Of a DNA stretch of 64,000 bases, positions 34,755 through 42,533 are shown piece by piece. Source of the stretch: Janthinobacterium sp. 1_2014MBL_MicDiv (GTDB taxonomy: Bacteria; Pseudomonadota; Gammaproteobacteria; Burkholderiales; Burkholderiaceae_D); contig NZ_CP011319.1 of NCBI RefSeq assembly GCF_001865675.1, positions 5,208,001-5,272,000 on the forward strand, written 5' to 3'. A program made the translations under genes and the position numbers. The first letter of the stretch is position 1; each line of letters starts with the position of its first letter. The notes below the pieces were generated by a model that saw only the letters and a program-made list of their open reading frames with translations, was not told the origin of the DNA and searched no databases.

Positions 34755-35705
34755 ATGGACACTGACCTGCAAGCACTGCAACCACCTTCCGCCTTCAGCA
34801 TCAGCGATGTCGAGCGCGATACCGGGCTGGCCAAGGAAACCTTGCGTGTCTGGGAGCGCCGCTACGCCTTTCCCCAGCCGCAACGGGATGCCTTTGGCGA
34901 ACGCAGCTACCCGGCCGAGCAGGTGCAAAAACTGCGCATGGTGAAGCGCTTGCTGGACTTGGGCTTTCGCCCCGGCAAGATCATGCAGCACAGCACCTTG
35001 CAGCTGCAGCAACTGGCCAGTGCCGGTGCGGCGCCTCCCCAGCAGGCGCAACCGCAACTCGAGCACTACCTGGCGCTGTGCCGCAGCCACCAGATGACGG
35101 AGCTGGGCGACGCCTTGCGCCAGGCGCTGGCCAGGCTGGGCTTGAAGGCCTTCACCGTCGACATCATCGCGCCGCTGACGGCCATGGTGGGCGAAGCGTG
35201 GGCCTGCGGCGAGCTGGCCGTGTACGAGGAGCATCTGTATAGCGAAACCTTGCAAACGGTGATGCGCCACGCGATTTTTTCCCTGCCACAACAGAGCAAT
35301 CCCAGCCTGCGCACGCCGCGCATCGTCCTCAGCACCCTGCCGCAGGAACGCCATGGCCTGGGGCTGTTGATGGCCGAGGCCCTGTGCGTGGCGGCCGGCG
35401 CGCATTGCATGTCGCTGGGCGTGGAAACGCCGCTGACGGACATCGTCGCCGCCGCCCGCGCGCAGCGGGCCGATATCGTCGCCTTGTCGTTTTCCAGCGC
35501 CAGCAAGGAACGCCAGACGCGCGACAGCCTGCGCCAGTTGCAGGCCGGCTTGCCGGCCACGGTGGAAGTGTGGGCCGGCGGACGCAGCCCCGCGCTGCAC
35601 AAGCGCCCGCCGCCCTTTTTGCATGTGCTGGACTTGCGCCAGGTGGAGGAAAGCATCGCCGACTGGCGCCGCCGCCATCAGGCGGATGCCCTGCAAACCC
35701 ACTGA
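34755..35705 (+). CDS. MerR-family B12-binding photoreceptor-type regulator (CarH/LitR-like)
   Basis: A 316-residue regulator. An N-terminal MerR helix-turn-helix (about 12-80: FSISDVERDTGLAKETLRVW, RRYAFPQP) is followed by a helical bundle and a cobalamin-binding domain. In the bundle W149 is followed nine residues later by E159-H160, the W-x9-E-H signature of adenosylcobalamin photoreceptors. E198-R-H200-G-L-G matches the ExHxxG loop whose His ligates cobalt. Such proteins repress in the dark and release DNA when light breaks the Co-C bond. It is divergent from the lipid operon. A weak ribosome site precedes the ATG. Confidence 0.9.
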   Translation: MDTDLQALQPPSAFSISDVERDTGLAKETLRVWERRYAFPQPQRDAFGERSYPAEQVQKLRMVKRLLDLGFRPGKIMQHSTLQLQQLASAGAAPPQQAQPQLEHYLALCRSHQMTELGDALRQALARLGLKAFTVDIIAPLTAMVGEAWACGELAVYEEHLYSETLQTVMRHAIFSLPQQSNPSLRTPRIVLSTLPQERHGLGLLMAEALCVAAGAHCMSLGVETPLTDIVAAARAQRADIVALSFSSASKERQTRDSLRQLQAGLPATVEVWAGGRSPALHKRPPPFLHVLDLRQVEESIADWRRRHQADALQTH

Positions 35706-35860
35706 ACACGGGAGAACTGCGGCGATCTCCGTGGAAACGCGCGCAATGTTGCCAATCGAACAGTAAAGCATGAAGCGCCGGGCGCGCTCTGGTAGAATAG
35801 CCCGTATCGACAGTGTCCGGCGCCGCCGGGCCCAAGGTCAGCACCCGCCACCACACATCC

Positions 35861-36928
35861 ATGTTTAGTTTCTTCAAGAAAAAACCCGCCGCCCCTGAAG
35901 CCCTGCCTGTCAGTGTCGAGCCTGCTCCCCCTCCCGCCGCCACTGTCCCGCCGCCTGCCGCCCCTGCCGCTGCGCCCCTGAGCGGCGCGCCGGCCGAGCT
36001 CGTGCCCGTGGTCGTGGCTGCCGAACCCGAGAAAAAATCGTGGATGACGCGCCTGAAGGCGGGCCTGTCGAAGACGTCGAATACCCTGTCCGTGCTGTTC
36101 GTCGGCGCGAAGATCGACGACGCCCTGTACGAAGAGCTGGAAGCGGCGCTGCTGATGTCCGACGCCGGCATCGACGCCACGGAATTCCTGCTGACGGAAC
36201 TGAAGAAAAAGGTCAAGGAAGACAAGCTGCTCGACGCCGCCGCCGTCAAGGCCGCGCTGAAAGTGCTGCTGATCGACCTGCTGACACCGCTGGAAAAGCG
36301 TTTCGAGCTGGGCCGCCACAAGCCGCTCGTGATGATGATTTCCGGCGTGAATGGCGCCGGCAAGACCACCACCATCGGCAAGCTGGCCAAGCACATGCAG
36401 TCGAATAACCAGTCCGTGCTGCTGGCCGCGGGCGACACCTTCCGCGCCGCCGCGCGCGAGCAGCTGATGGTGTGGGGCGAGCGCAACAACGTGACCGTGA
36501 TTTCGCAGGAATCGGGCGACCCGGCCGCCGTGGCCTACGACTCCGTGCAGTCGGCCAAGGCGCGCGGCATCGACGTGGTGATGGTCGACACGGCGGGACG
36601 CCTGCCGACGCAGTTGCACCTGATGGAAGAATTGAAGAAAATCAAGCGCGTGATCGGCAAGGGCATGGAAGGCGCGCCGCATGAAACCCTGCTCGTCATC
36701 GACGGCAACACGGGCCAGAACGCCTTGACGCAGGTCAAGGCGTTTGATGACGCCCTGCAGCTGAGCGGCCTGGTGATCACCAAGCTCGATGGCACGGCCA
36801 AGGGCGGCGTGCTGGCGGCGATTGCCCGCGTGCGCCCCGTGCCCGTGTATTTCATCGGCATCGGTGAGAAAATTGAAGACTTGCAGCCCTTCGTGGCTGC
36901 CGAATTTGTCGAAGCGCTGCTCGGATAA
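35861..36928 (+). CDS. ftsY: Signal recognition particle receptor FtsY
   Basis: SRP GTPase receptor, 355 residues, targeting nascent membrane proteins. After MFSFFKKK comes a Pro/Ala-rich stretch (about 9-47) in place of the long acidic A region of enteric FtsY. The N domain follows, then the G domain with GVNGAGKTT at 162-170, DTAGRLPT and TKLDGTAKGG. The ATG at 35861 gives the usual start; an upstream in-frame ATG lacks support. It is followed eight bases later by ftsE, as in many proteobacteria. Confidence 0.98.
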   Translation: MFSFFKKKPAAPEALPVSVEPAPPPAATVPPPAAPAAAPLSGAPAELVPVVVAAEPEKKSWMTRLKAGLSKTSNTLSVLFVGAKIDDALYEELEAALLMSDAGIDATEFLLTELKKKVKEDKLLDAAAVKAALKVLLIDLLTPLEKRFELGRHKPLVMMISGVNGAGKTTTIGKLAKHMQSNNQSVLLAAGDTFRAAAREQLMVWGERNNVTVISQESGDPAAVAYDSVQSAKARGIDVVMVDTAGRLPTQLHLMEELKKIKRVIGKGMEGAPHETLLVIDGNTGQNALTQVKAFDDALQLSGLVITKLDGTAKGGVLAAIARVRPVPVYFIGIGEKIEDLQPFVAAEFVEALLG

Positions 36929-36936
36929 GCCCATAC

Positions 36937-37686
36937 ATGATTGAATTTCAGCACGTCTCCAAGCAATACTCCCCCGATGCAGTGGCGCTCAGCGACATTT
37001 CGCTGAGCATTGCCAAGGGCGAGCTGGTCTTTCTGGCCGGCCCGTCCGGCGCCGGCAAATCCACCCTGCTGAAAATGATCGCCGCCATGGAACGCCCCAC
37101 TTCCGGCAAGCTGATCGTCAATGGCCAGGACATGGCGAAGATCAAGCCGGCCGGCGTGCCCTTCCTGCGCCGCAACATGGGCCTGATCTTCCAGCAGCAA
37201 AAACTGCTCAACGACCGCTCCATCCTGGCCAATGTCATGCTGCCGCTGCTCGTCGTCGGCGCCCACAAGGCTGCCGCAGAGCAACGCGCGCGCGCCGCGC
37301 TCGACAAAGTCGGCCTGCTCGACCGCGCCCTCGCGCGTCCGCTGTCGCTGTCGGGCGGCGAGCAGCAGCGCGTCTCCATCGCGCGCGCCATCGTCAACCG
37401 GCCGCAAATCATCCTGGCCGACGAACCGACGGCCAACCTGGACCGCGCCAGCGCCAACAAGGTGCTCGACGCGCTGAAAGCGTTCCATTCCGTGGGCGTG
37501 ACCTGCCTCATTTCCAGCCATGACGAACAGATGCTCGACGCCGCCGCCCGCGTGATCCACCTGAAAAATGGCCAGCTGGTGGCCATCGACAAGGCCACGC
37601 AGGCGCCCGTGTTTGCCCCGCCCGACCCCGACTTTTCGCCCACGCCCGCGCCGGGCGCCGATGACGGCGAAGGAGAACGCGCATGA
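36937..37686 (+). CDS. ftsE: Cell division ATP-binding protein FtsE
   Basis: ABC ATPase partner of FtsX, 249 residues. Walker A GPSGAGKST at 35-43, signature LSGGEQQ at 138-144 and Walker B IILADEP at 158-164. The last 25 residues are Pro/Asp-rich (APVFAPPDPDFSPTP) and extend past the usual end of about 222. FtsEX regulates peptidoglycan hydrolysis at the septum. The stop overlaps the ftsX start by four bases (ATGA). Confidence 0.97.
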   Translation: MIEFQHVSKQYSPDAVALSDISLSIAKGELVFLAGPSGAGKSTLLKMIAAMERPTSGKLIVNGQDMAKIKPAGVPFLRRNMGLIFQQQKLLNDRSILANVMLPLLVVGAHKAAAEQRARAALDKVGLLDRALARPLSLSGGEQQRVSIARAIVNRPQIILADEPTANLDRASANKVLDALKAFHSVGVTCLISSHDEQMLDAAARVIHLKNGQLVAIDKATQAPVFAPPDPDFSPTPAPGADDGEGERA

Positions 37687-38603
37687 GAGGCTGGTTCCGT
37701 CAACACCGTTTCGCGCTCGGTTCGGCGCTGATTCACTTGCGCAAGTCGCCGGGCGGCTTTTTATTGAACGTGCTCGTCGTCGCCATCGCCCTGTCGCTGC
37801 CGTTCGCCGGCTTGACCATGCTCGACAATGTGCGCCCCATGTCGGAACAGATGTCGGTCGACCCGGAAATCAGCGTCTTCCTGAAAATCGACACGCCGCG
37901 CGAGCAGGCCGTGGCCCTGGCGGGCGAAATGCGCAAGATCGTGCGCAACCAGAAGGCCAAGATCGTCTTCATTGCGCGCGAACAGGCGCTCGATTCGCTG
38001 AAAAACAAGAGCGGCCTGGCCGACGTGCTGAGCACCCTGGGCGACAATCCCCTGCCCGACAGCTATGTGCTGAAGCTCGACGCGTTCAGCAGCGCCAGCG
38101 AAGCGCAGGATGTCGATGCCGTGGCGGAACAGTTGCGCCACCTGCCAGGCGTGGAATCGGCGCAAGTCGATTCGGCCTGGGTCAAGCGCCTGGCGGCCCT
38201 GCTGGGCGTGCTGCGCCTGGTGCTGCTGCTGCTGGCCATCACCCTGGGCGTGGCCGTCATCGCCGTGGTCTTCAATACCATCCGCCTGCAAGTGATGCAG
38301 CAACGCGATGAAATCAGCATCTCAAAGCTGATCGGCGCGACGGACACCTTCATCCACCGCCCCTTCTATTACACGGGCGCCCTGCTGGGCCTGTGCGCGG
38401 GCGCCCTCGCCCTGGGTGCCGTGGCGCTGGCCCTGCAGCCGCTGAATACGGCGATTGCCGAATTTGCCCGCCTGTACGCGTCCGAATTCCAGCTGGTGCC
38501 GCTGGCGCCGCTGCCGATGGCCGGCTTGCTGGCCCTCAGTGCCGGCCTCGGCCTGATCGGCGCCTTCCTCTGCGTGCAGCGCCACCTGGCGCGCCTGAAC
38601 TGA
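37683..38603 (+). CDS. ftsX: Cell division protein FtsX
   Basis: Membrane partner of FtsE, 306 residues. One helix near residue 20-42, a periplasmic domain (about 45-170) and three C-terminal helices match the family. MQQRDEISISKLIGATDTFIHRPF is the conserved cytoplasmic loop (quoted in parts: EISISKLIGA, FIHRPFYY). The periplasmic domain recruits murein hydrolase activators such as EnvC or NlpD. Confidence 0.96.
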   Translation: MRGWFRQHRFALGSALIHLRKSPGGFLLNVLVVAIALSLPFAGLTMLDNVRPMSEQMSVDPEISVFLKIDTPREQAVALAGEMRKIVRNQKAKIVFIAREQALDSLKNKSGLADVLSTLGDNPLPDSYVLKLDAFSSASEAQDVDAVAEQLRHLPGVESAQVDSAWVKRLAALLGVLRLVLLLLAITLGVAVIAVVFNTIRLQVMQQRDEISISKLIGATDTFIHRPFYYTGALLGLCAGALALGAVALALQPLNTAIAEFARLYASEFQLVPLAPLPMAGLLALSAGLGLIGAFLCVQRHLARLN

Positions 38604-38613
38604 CCTGCCCTTC

Positions 38614-38661
38614 CATGGCGGCGCCCCTGGCGTCGCCATGCGTCTCCCCCTCTTGTTTTTT
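38614..38661 (+). terminator. Probable ftsYEX terminator
   Basis: CATGGCGGCG (38614-38623) pairs with CGTCGCCATG (38631-38640), one G-T wobble, loop of seven. A run of seven T follows at 38655-38661. It starts 11 bases after the ftsX stop. The 14-base distance to the T run makes it less than ideal. Confidence 0.5.
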
Positions 38662-38876
38662 TGCTATTCGCCCCATACTGTGGTCATCTTGATATTTAGC
38701 AAGTATTCTTAAGGCTCGCTTCAGCTTGCGGCCGTAGACTATGCATGTGTCGTAAAGGAGTGAGCGCGCAGCGCCGCACCTTGCCCCGCCAGGCGTACTG
38801 GCGTGGTGTTTTAGATAATTCATCAAGTATTAAATCGTCATAGCTTTTAGGCTATCAGAGCGATTAAATGTGCTGA

Positions 38877-38906
38877 TTGGCACTCTCAGGCAGAGAGTGC
38901 TAATAT
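38877..38906 (+). promoter_or_regulatory. rpoH promoter embedded in a CIRCE element (HrcA operator)
   Basis: TTGGCACTC (38877-38885), nine bases, then GAGTGCTAA (38895-38903) matches the CIRCE consensus TTAGCACTC-N9-GAGTGCTAA at 17 of 18 positions. The same DNA reads as a promoter: TTGGCA (38877-38882), an 18-base spacer and TAATAT (38901-38906). HrcA bound here would block RNA polymerase. About 150 bases of leader separate it from the rpoH ATG, leaving space for mRNA structure. Confidence 0.88.
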
Positions 38907-39059
38907 AGGGACATACCCAAGCAAGACCGCCATGAGCACCAGATGTAGATGGTGCCGCGACAGGCGAAGTGCAAGACCGAATACGTAAAAACAAGACAAG
39001 CAGGGCCATGTCGCGTGACGTGGCCAACTGGAACAAAGCAAGACTACGAGGGAGAAAAC

Positions 39060-39959
39060 ATGACTATGATGTCCGCAACGTCCGCATTGGTTCCGACCAA
39101 AAATAATGCGCTGGGCCTCGGGTTCACTGGCAATCTGGGCAATATCGACGCCTATATCTCGGCCGTGAACCGCCTGCCCATGTTGACCCACGACGAAGAA
39201 ATTTCGCTGGCGAAACGCCTGCGCGAAAAAAATGACCTGGCCGCCGCGCAAGAGCTGGTGCTGTCGCACCTGCGCCTGGTGGTCTCGATTGCCCGCGGCT
39301 ACCTGGGCTATGGCTTGCCGCATGCCGACCTGATTCAGGAAGGCAATATCGGCTTGATGAAAGCCGTGAAACGTTTCGATCCGGACCAGGGCGTGCGCCT
39401 GGTGTCGTACGCCATGCACTGGGTGAAAGCCGAGATGCATGAGTACATCCTGAAAAACTGGCGCCTGGTCAAGGTCGCGACGACGAAGGCACAGCGCAAG
39501 CTGTTCTTCAACCTGCGCAGCCACAAGACGGGCCTGGACGCGATGACGCCGAAGCAGATCGATGCGCTGGCCAAGCTGCTCGACGTGAAGCGCGAAGAAG
39601 TGATCGAGATGGAAACGCGTTTGAGCGGCCGCGACATTGCGCTGGAATCGCCGACCGACGATGAAGACGACAAGTTTTCGCCGATCGCCTACCTGTCGTC
39701 GGAGCAAAGCGAGCCGACCAAGGTGCTGGAAGCGGAACAGGTGACGCGTTTGCAATCGGAAGGCCTGGAAACGGCCCTGGGCAAGCTGGACGCCCGTTCG
39801 CGCCGCATCATCGAAGCGCGCTGGCTGGCCAACGACGACGGTTCCGGCGCCACCCTGCACGCGCTGGCGGAAGAGTTCGGCGTATCGGCCGAGCGCATCC
39901 GCCAGATCGAAGTGGCGGCGCTGAAAAAAATGAAGGGCGCCCTGGCCGCCTACGTGTAA
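39060..39959 (+). CDS. rpoH: Heat-shock sigma factor sigma-32
   Basis: RpoH, 299 residues, directs RNA polymerase to heat-shock promoters. Region 2 (LVVSIARGYLGYGLPHADLIQEGNIGLMKAV, here noted by GYGLPHADLIQEGN) and region 4 (ERIRQIEVAALKKMK) are intact. The RpoH box QRKLFFNLR at 145-153 separates it from other sigma-70 group members. ATG 39060 has GGAGA five bases upstream. It follows ftsEX, as in Escherichia coli, but has its own promoter inside a CIRCE element, so HrcA probably controls it. Confidence 0.98.
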   Translation: MTMMSATSALVPTKNNALGLGFTGNLGNIDAYISAVNRLPMLTHDEEISLAKRLREKNDLAAAQELVLSHLRLVVSIARGYLGYGLPHADLIQEGNIGLMKAVKRFDPDQGVRLVSYAMHWVKAEMHEYILKNWRLVKVATTKAQRKLFFNLRSHKTGLDAMTPKQIDALAKLLDVKREEVIEMETRLSGRDIALESPTDDEDDKFSPIAYLSSEQSEPTKVLEAEQVTRLQSEGLETALGKLDARSRRIIEARWLANDDGSGATLHALAEEFGVSAERIRQIEVAALKKMKGALAAYV

Positions 39960-39980
39960 TAGCAGGGCAAGGCCGCAGTA

Positions 39981-40010
39981 AAAAGGCGCCGCAAGGCGCC
40001 TTTTAGTTTT
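39981..40010 (+). terminator. rpoH terminator
   Basis: AAAAGGCGCC (39981-39990) and GGCGCCTTTT (39995-40004) pair perfectly around GCAA, followed by AGTTTT. It lies 21 bases after the rpoH stop. Confidence 0.9.
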
Positions 40011-40018
40011 GTAGTTTG

Positions 40019-40040
40019 ATGTTTATCAACAGATAAACAT
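40019..40040 (-). terminator. AT-rich stem-loop after the 88-residue gene
   Basis: ATGTTTATC (40019-40027) and GATAAACAT (40032-40040) form a perfect 9-bp inverted repeat around AACA. It lies between convergent rpoH and the small minus-strand gene, nine bases beyond the latter's stop codon. It could be part of termination on the minus strand together with the rpoH hairpin, or a protein-binding palindrome. Confidence 0.4.
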
Positions 40041-40049
40041 TGTCAGCAG

Positions 40050-40316
40050 TTAAGCTGCAGCCAAACCCTTGACCAGGGTTTCGGCGACCAATTCATTCAG
40101 ATCCGCGCCGCGTTCCTTGGCCAGGGTCTGCAATTGCAACACCAGATCGCTGTTCAGCTTGACGGCGAACGGCACCAGGCCCAGGGCCTGGTCGCGCTTG
40201 CGCTGCTCGCGGCGGTCGACGACCACCGCTTCCTTACCGAATGCACCGGCGCCGGGAACATTCATCTTTCCCATCAGTTTCTTGGCATCGCTTTTGGCCA
40301 GGTCGGTTTTTTTCAT
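40050..40316 (-). CDS. Small hypothetical protein, ribbon-helix-helix-like
   Basis: An 88-residue basic protein. The first half is Lys/Gly-rich; the second half (LVPFAVKLNSDLVLQLQTLAKERGADLNELVAETL) has the strand-helix-helix rhythm of ribbon-helix-helix DNA-binding proteins, shown here by VPFAVKL and LNELVAETL. AGGAAA precedes the ATG at 40316. It is a single gene, with no toxin partner beside it, so it is unlikely to be an antitoxin in a standard pair. Function unknown. Confidence 0.75.
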   Translation of the reverse strand: MKKTDLAKSDAKKLMGKMNVPGAGAFGKEAVVVDRREQRKRDQALGLVPFAVKLNSDLVLQLQTLAKERGADLNELVAETLVKGLAAA

Positions 40317-40494
40317 GGTTGTTTCCTGATTTTCAAAACAGCCATTCTACGCAGTAATCGGTGCGCCGCGTGGCCGACGCATCAATTCACCCGCAGCACG
40401 CCAAGCGCGCGCCGGGAAAATATCATTTTGTTATTATCATTTTCATCTCTCGCGTGCACGCCATGCCGGGGACGCACTATCTGAAAGGAAAAAT

Positions 40495-40947
40495 ATGTCT
40501 TACCTTCATCACTCCTGTCGTCGCCTGTTATTCCCCATCTTCATCGCCTGCCTGGCCGTGCTGGCCGGCTGCGGCGCGGCAGGCAGCGCCGGCGACGCGG
40601 AAAACACGCCGCGCAGCGTCACCCACGTGCTGTCGCCGGGCGAACAGGTTGCCATCACGGCCACCGATACGCTGAAACTCGAGCGCGTCAACGACAGCCG
40701 CTGCCGCAAGGGCGCCGTATGCGTGTGGAAAGGTTACGTCAGCTACAGTTTCAGTTTGCTCAACAGTGCAGGCGCGACGGATGTCGTCCTGTCCGATTCC
40801 ATGCCGGGCGGCGCCAGTTCCGTCACCGTCAACCACCTGACGTTCACCCTGCTCGACGTCGACCCGGCCACGCCGCCGGCCCTGAATGCGGCCGAGCCCA
40901 CCTACCGGGTCAAGGTCAAGATCACGCAAGGCGCGTTGCCGCGCTAA
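40495..40947 (+). CDS. Lipoprotein of unknown function
   Basis: A 150-residue exported lipoprotein: signal peptide with lipobox LAGC (Cys about 26). The mature part contains NDSRCRKGAVCVWKGYVSY, the DSRCP...CVWxG-like motif found in many small bacterial exported proteins. The two cysteines in that motif may form a disulfide. The rest is a beta-rich domain with LSPGEQVAI and YRVKVKIT. AGGAAA lies at good spacing before the ATG. It converges on the ABM gene; their 3' ends overlap by 4 bases. Confidence 0.8.
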   Translation: MSYLHHSCRRLLFPIFIACLAVLAGCGAAGSAGDAENTPRSVTHVLSPGEQVAITATDTLKLERVNDSRCRKGAVCVWKGYVSYSFSLLNSAGATDVVLSDSMPGGASSVTVNHLTFTLLDVDPATPPALNAAEPTYRVKVKITQGALPR

Positions 40948-41297
40948 ACGCTGGCGCCATGGCGCCGCTGGCTGTCGGCTGGCGCCTGTTGCCGCTCAAG
41001 CATGCCGTAATCGCGCACCACCGTGGCGATGCGCAAGCGGTAATCGTCAAACACGCCATGCCGCCCGGCCGACTGCGCCACGCGGTGCGCCTCGAGCTGG
41101 CGCCACTGCGCCAGCGCCGCCTCGTCGCGGAAAAACGACAGCGACAGCAATTTTCCCGGTTCGCTCAGGCTGCCGAAGCGTTCGATGGAAATGAAGCCAT
41201 CGACCTTGTCGAGCAAGGGCCGCAGCGCGGCCGCCAGGTCCAGGTATGCCTGGCGGCCTTCGGCACTGGGCCAGACTTCAAAGATCACGGCGATCAT
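40944..41297 (-). CDS. Antibiotic biosynthesis monooxygenase (ABM) domain protein
   Basis: A 117-residue protein of the dimeric alpha-beta barrel type. The order IAVIFEVWPSAEGRQAYLDLAAAL, then GFISIERFGS and LLSLSFFRDEAALAQWRQLEAHR is the ABM domain layout (partially quoted). ABM proteins catalyse cofactor-free oxygenation of aromatics or degrade haem; which applies here is unknown. Its ATG overlaps the P450 stop by four bases, so the two are probably co-translated. Confidence 0.88.
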   Translation of the reverse strand: MIAVIFEVWPSAEGRQAYLDLAAALRPLLDKVDGFISIERFGSLSEPGKLLSLSFFRDEAALAQWRQLEAHRVAQSAGRHGVFDDYRLRIATVVRDYGMLERQQAPADSQRRHGASV

Positions 41298-42457
41298 GAT
41301 GCTGCTCCTGCGCTAAAAACAGGGATGCGGGCATTCAGCGACGGCCGGTACGTCCACGCCAGCGGCATGTCTTCCAGCCCATCGGCCCATGCCTGCATGC
41401 AAGCGGCGGCGATGGCGTGCGCGATGGACTGGCCCGGACAGGCGTGGCGTCCATGGCCAAAGCCTGGCGTCAGCGCCACCGCTCGCTGCAGCGCGCCAGG
41501 CTCCGCCTGCACGCTCGCATCGTGGCAGGCGCTGGCCAGCACGACGATGACCGTCTGGCCGGCGGCCACCCGCACGCCGCCGATGTCCACGTCTTCCGCC
41601 GTATAGCGGCGCGTGTTGTGGATCGCGGGATCGTGCCGGCTGACCTCGCCCAGCATGGCCGGCCACAGCTGCGGTGTGGCGCGCAGTTGCCCGTACAGCC
41701 CGGGCTGCGTGCGCAAGGCCACGATGGCATTGCCAAGCAGGCCGGCCGTCGCTTCGCAGGTTTGCGACAGCAAGCCCGCCAGGTTGGCCTGCAGGCCGCC
41801 CGTGGCATGCCAGCCCAGCGCTTGCGCCTGTGCCACGATGCTGCCCAGCAAACTGCCGGGCAAGGCATCGGCCTCGCGCAGCAAGCAGCCAAAAGCGTGC
41901 AGCAAGGCGCCGGCCGCTTCCTGCGCGCCGGCAAGTTCTTCTGCATTGCTCAGCGGCGACAGACAGGCAACGAAATCGCGCGTCCAGGCGGCCAGCGCCG
42001 GCCATTGCGCTGGCGCAAAGCCCAGCACATCGGCCATGGCAAACAGCGGCAGTTCGAACAATGCCTCGTTCAGCTGCGCGGCACTGGCGGGCACGCGCTC
42101 GCCGCCCATCCGCAATGTCCGCGCCTGCAGGCGCGCCAGCTCCACCTGGCCCAGCGCGCGCGCCAGCACCTGCTTCGGCACGGCATGCCGCTCGCCGTCG
42201 TTCATGCGCACCAGTTCCGCAAAGAGCGCGCCGCACGGCGTGCCCGCCAGGTTCAAGGGCACGGCCAGTCCGGGCGGCCGCACGCGGCAAGCCGGATGCT
42301 CGAGCACGGCGCACACGCCGGCCGCGCCCGTCGCCAGCCAGCAATCGAGCGACGCCTCGAAACGCAGCGGCGGACCTGCCGCCAGGCGGCGATAGTAGTC
42401 ATAGGGCGCCGCGTGGGTGACGGCGGCGAGCGGGTGGGCGGGATCGGCGAGGGGCAT
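41294..42457 (-). CDS. Cytochrome P450
   Basis: A haem-thiolate monooxygenase of 387 residues, soluble and bacterial in type. The haem ligand is C340 in GFGHGRHACPG; the K-helix ExxR is E271-V-S-R274. The I helix reads SQTCEAT (231-237), where the usual acid-alcohol pair is E-T; here E235-A-T237 has a shifted threonine. It pairs with an ABM protein and is divergent from an ArsR-type regulator. No ferredoxin or reductase gene is adjacent, so electrons must come from elsewhere. The ATG at 42457 was chosen because the upstream extension overlaps the regulator. Confidence 0.92.
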   Translation of the reverse strand: MPLADPAHPLAAVTHAAPYDYYRRLAAGPPLRFEASLDCWLATGAAGVCAVLEHPACRVRPPGLAVPLNLAGTPCGALFAELVRMNDGERHAVPKQVLARALGQVELARLQARTLRMGGERVPASAAQLNEALFELPLFAMADVLGFAPAQWPALAAWTRDFVACLSPLSNAEELAGAQEAAGALLHAFGCLLREADALPGSLLGSIVAQAQALGWHATGGLQANLAGLLSQTCEATAGLLGNAIVALRTQPGLYGQLRATPQLWPAMLGEVSRHDPAIHNTRRYTAEDVDIGGVRVAAGQTVIVVLASACHDASVQAEPGALQRAVALTPGFGHGRHACPGQSIAHAIAAACMQAWADGLEDMPLAWTYRPSLNARIPVFSAGAAS

Positions 42458-42472
42458 GCGGCTTCCATTGCA

Positions 42473-42510
42473 GTGGTGAAAGGAGGCGAGTATGCTGGCT
42501 CCTTCACCAC
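42473..42510. promoter_or_regulatory. Long imperfect palindrome between P450 and ArsR genes
   Basis: GTGGTGAAAGGAG (42473-42485) and CTCCTTCACCAC (42499-42510) are inverted copies differing by one extra A, separated by 13 bases. ArsR-family repressors bind such imperfect dyads in their own promoters. Its position between the divergent genes fits an operator controlling both. Confidence 0.6.
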
Positions 42511-42533
42511 AACACTTCGCCGGAGAACGAATC

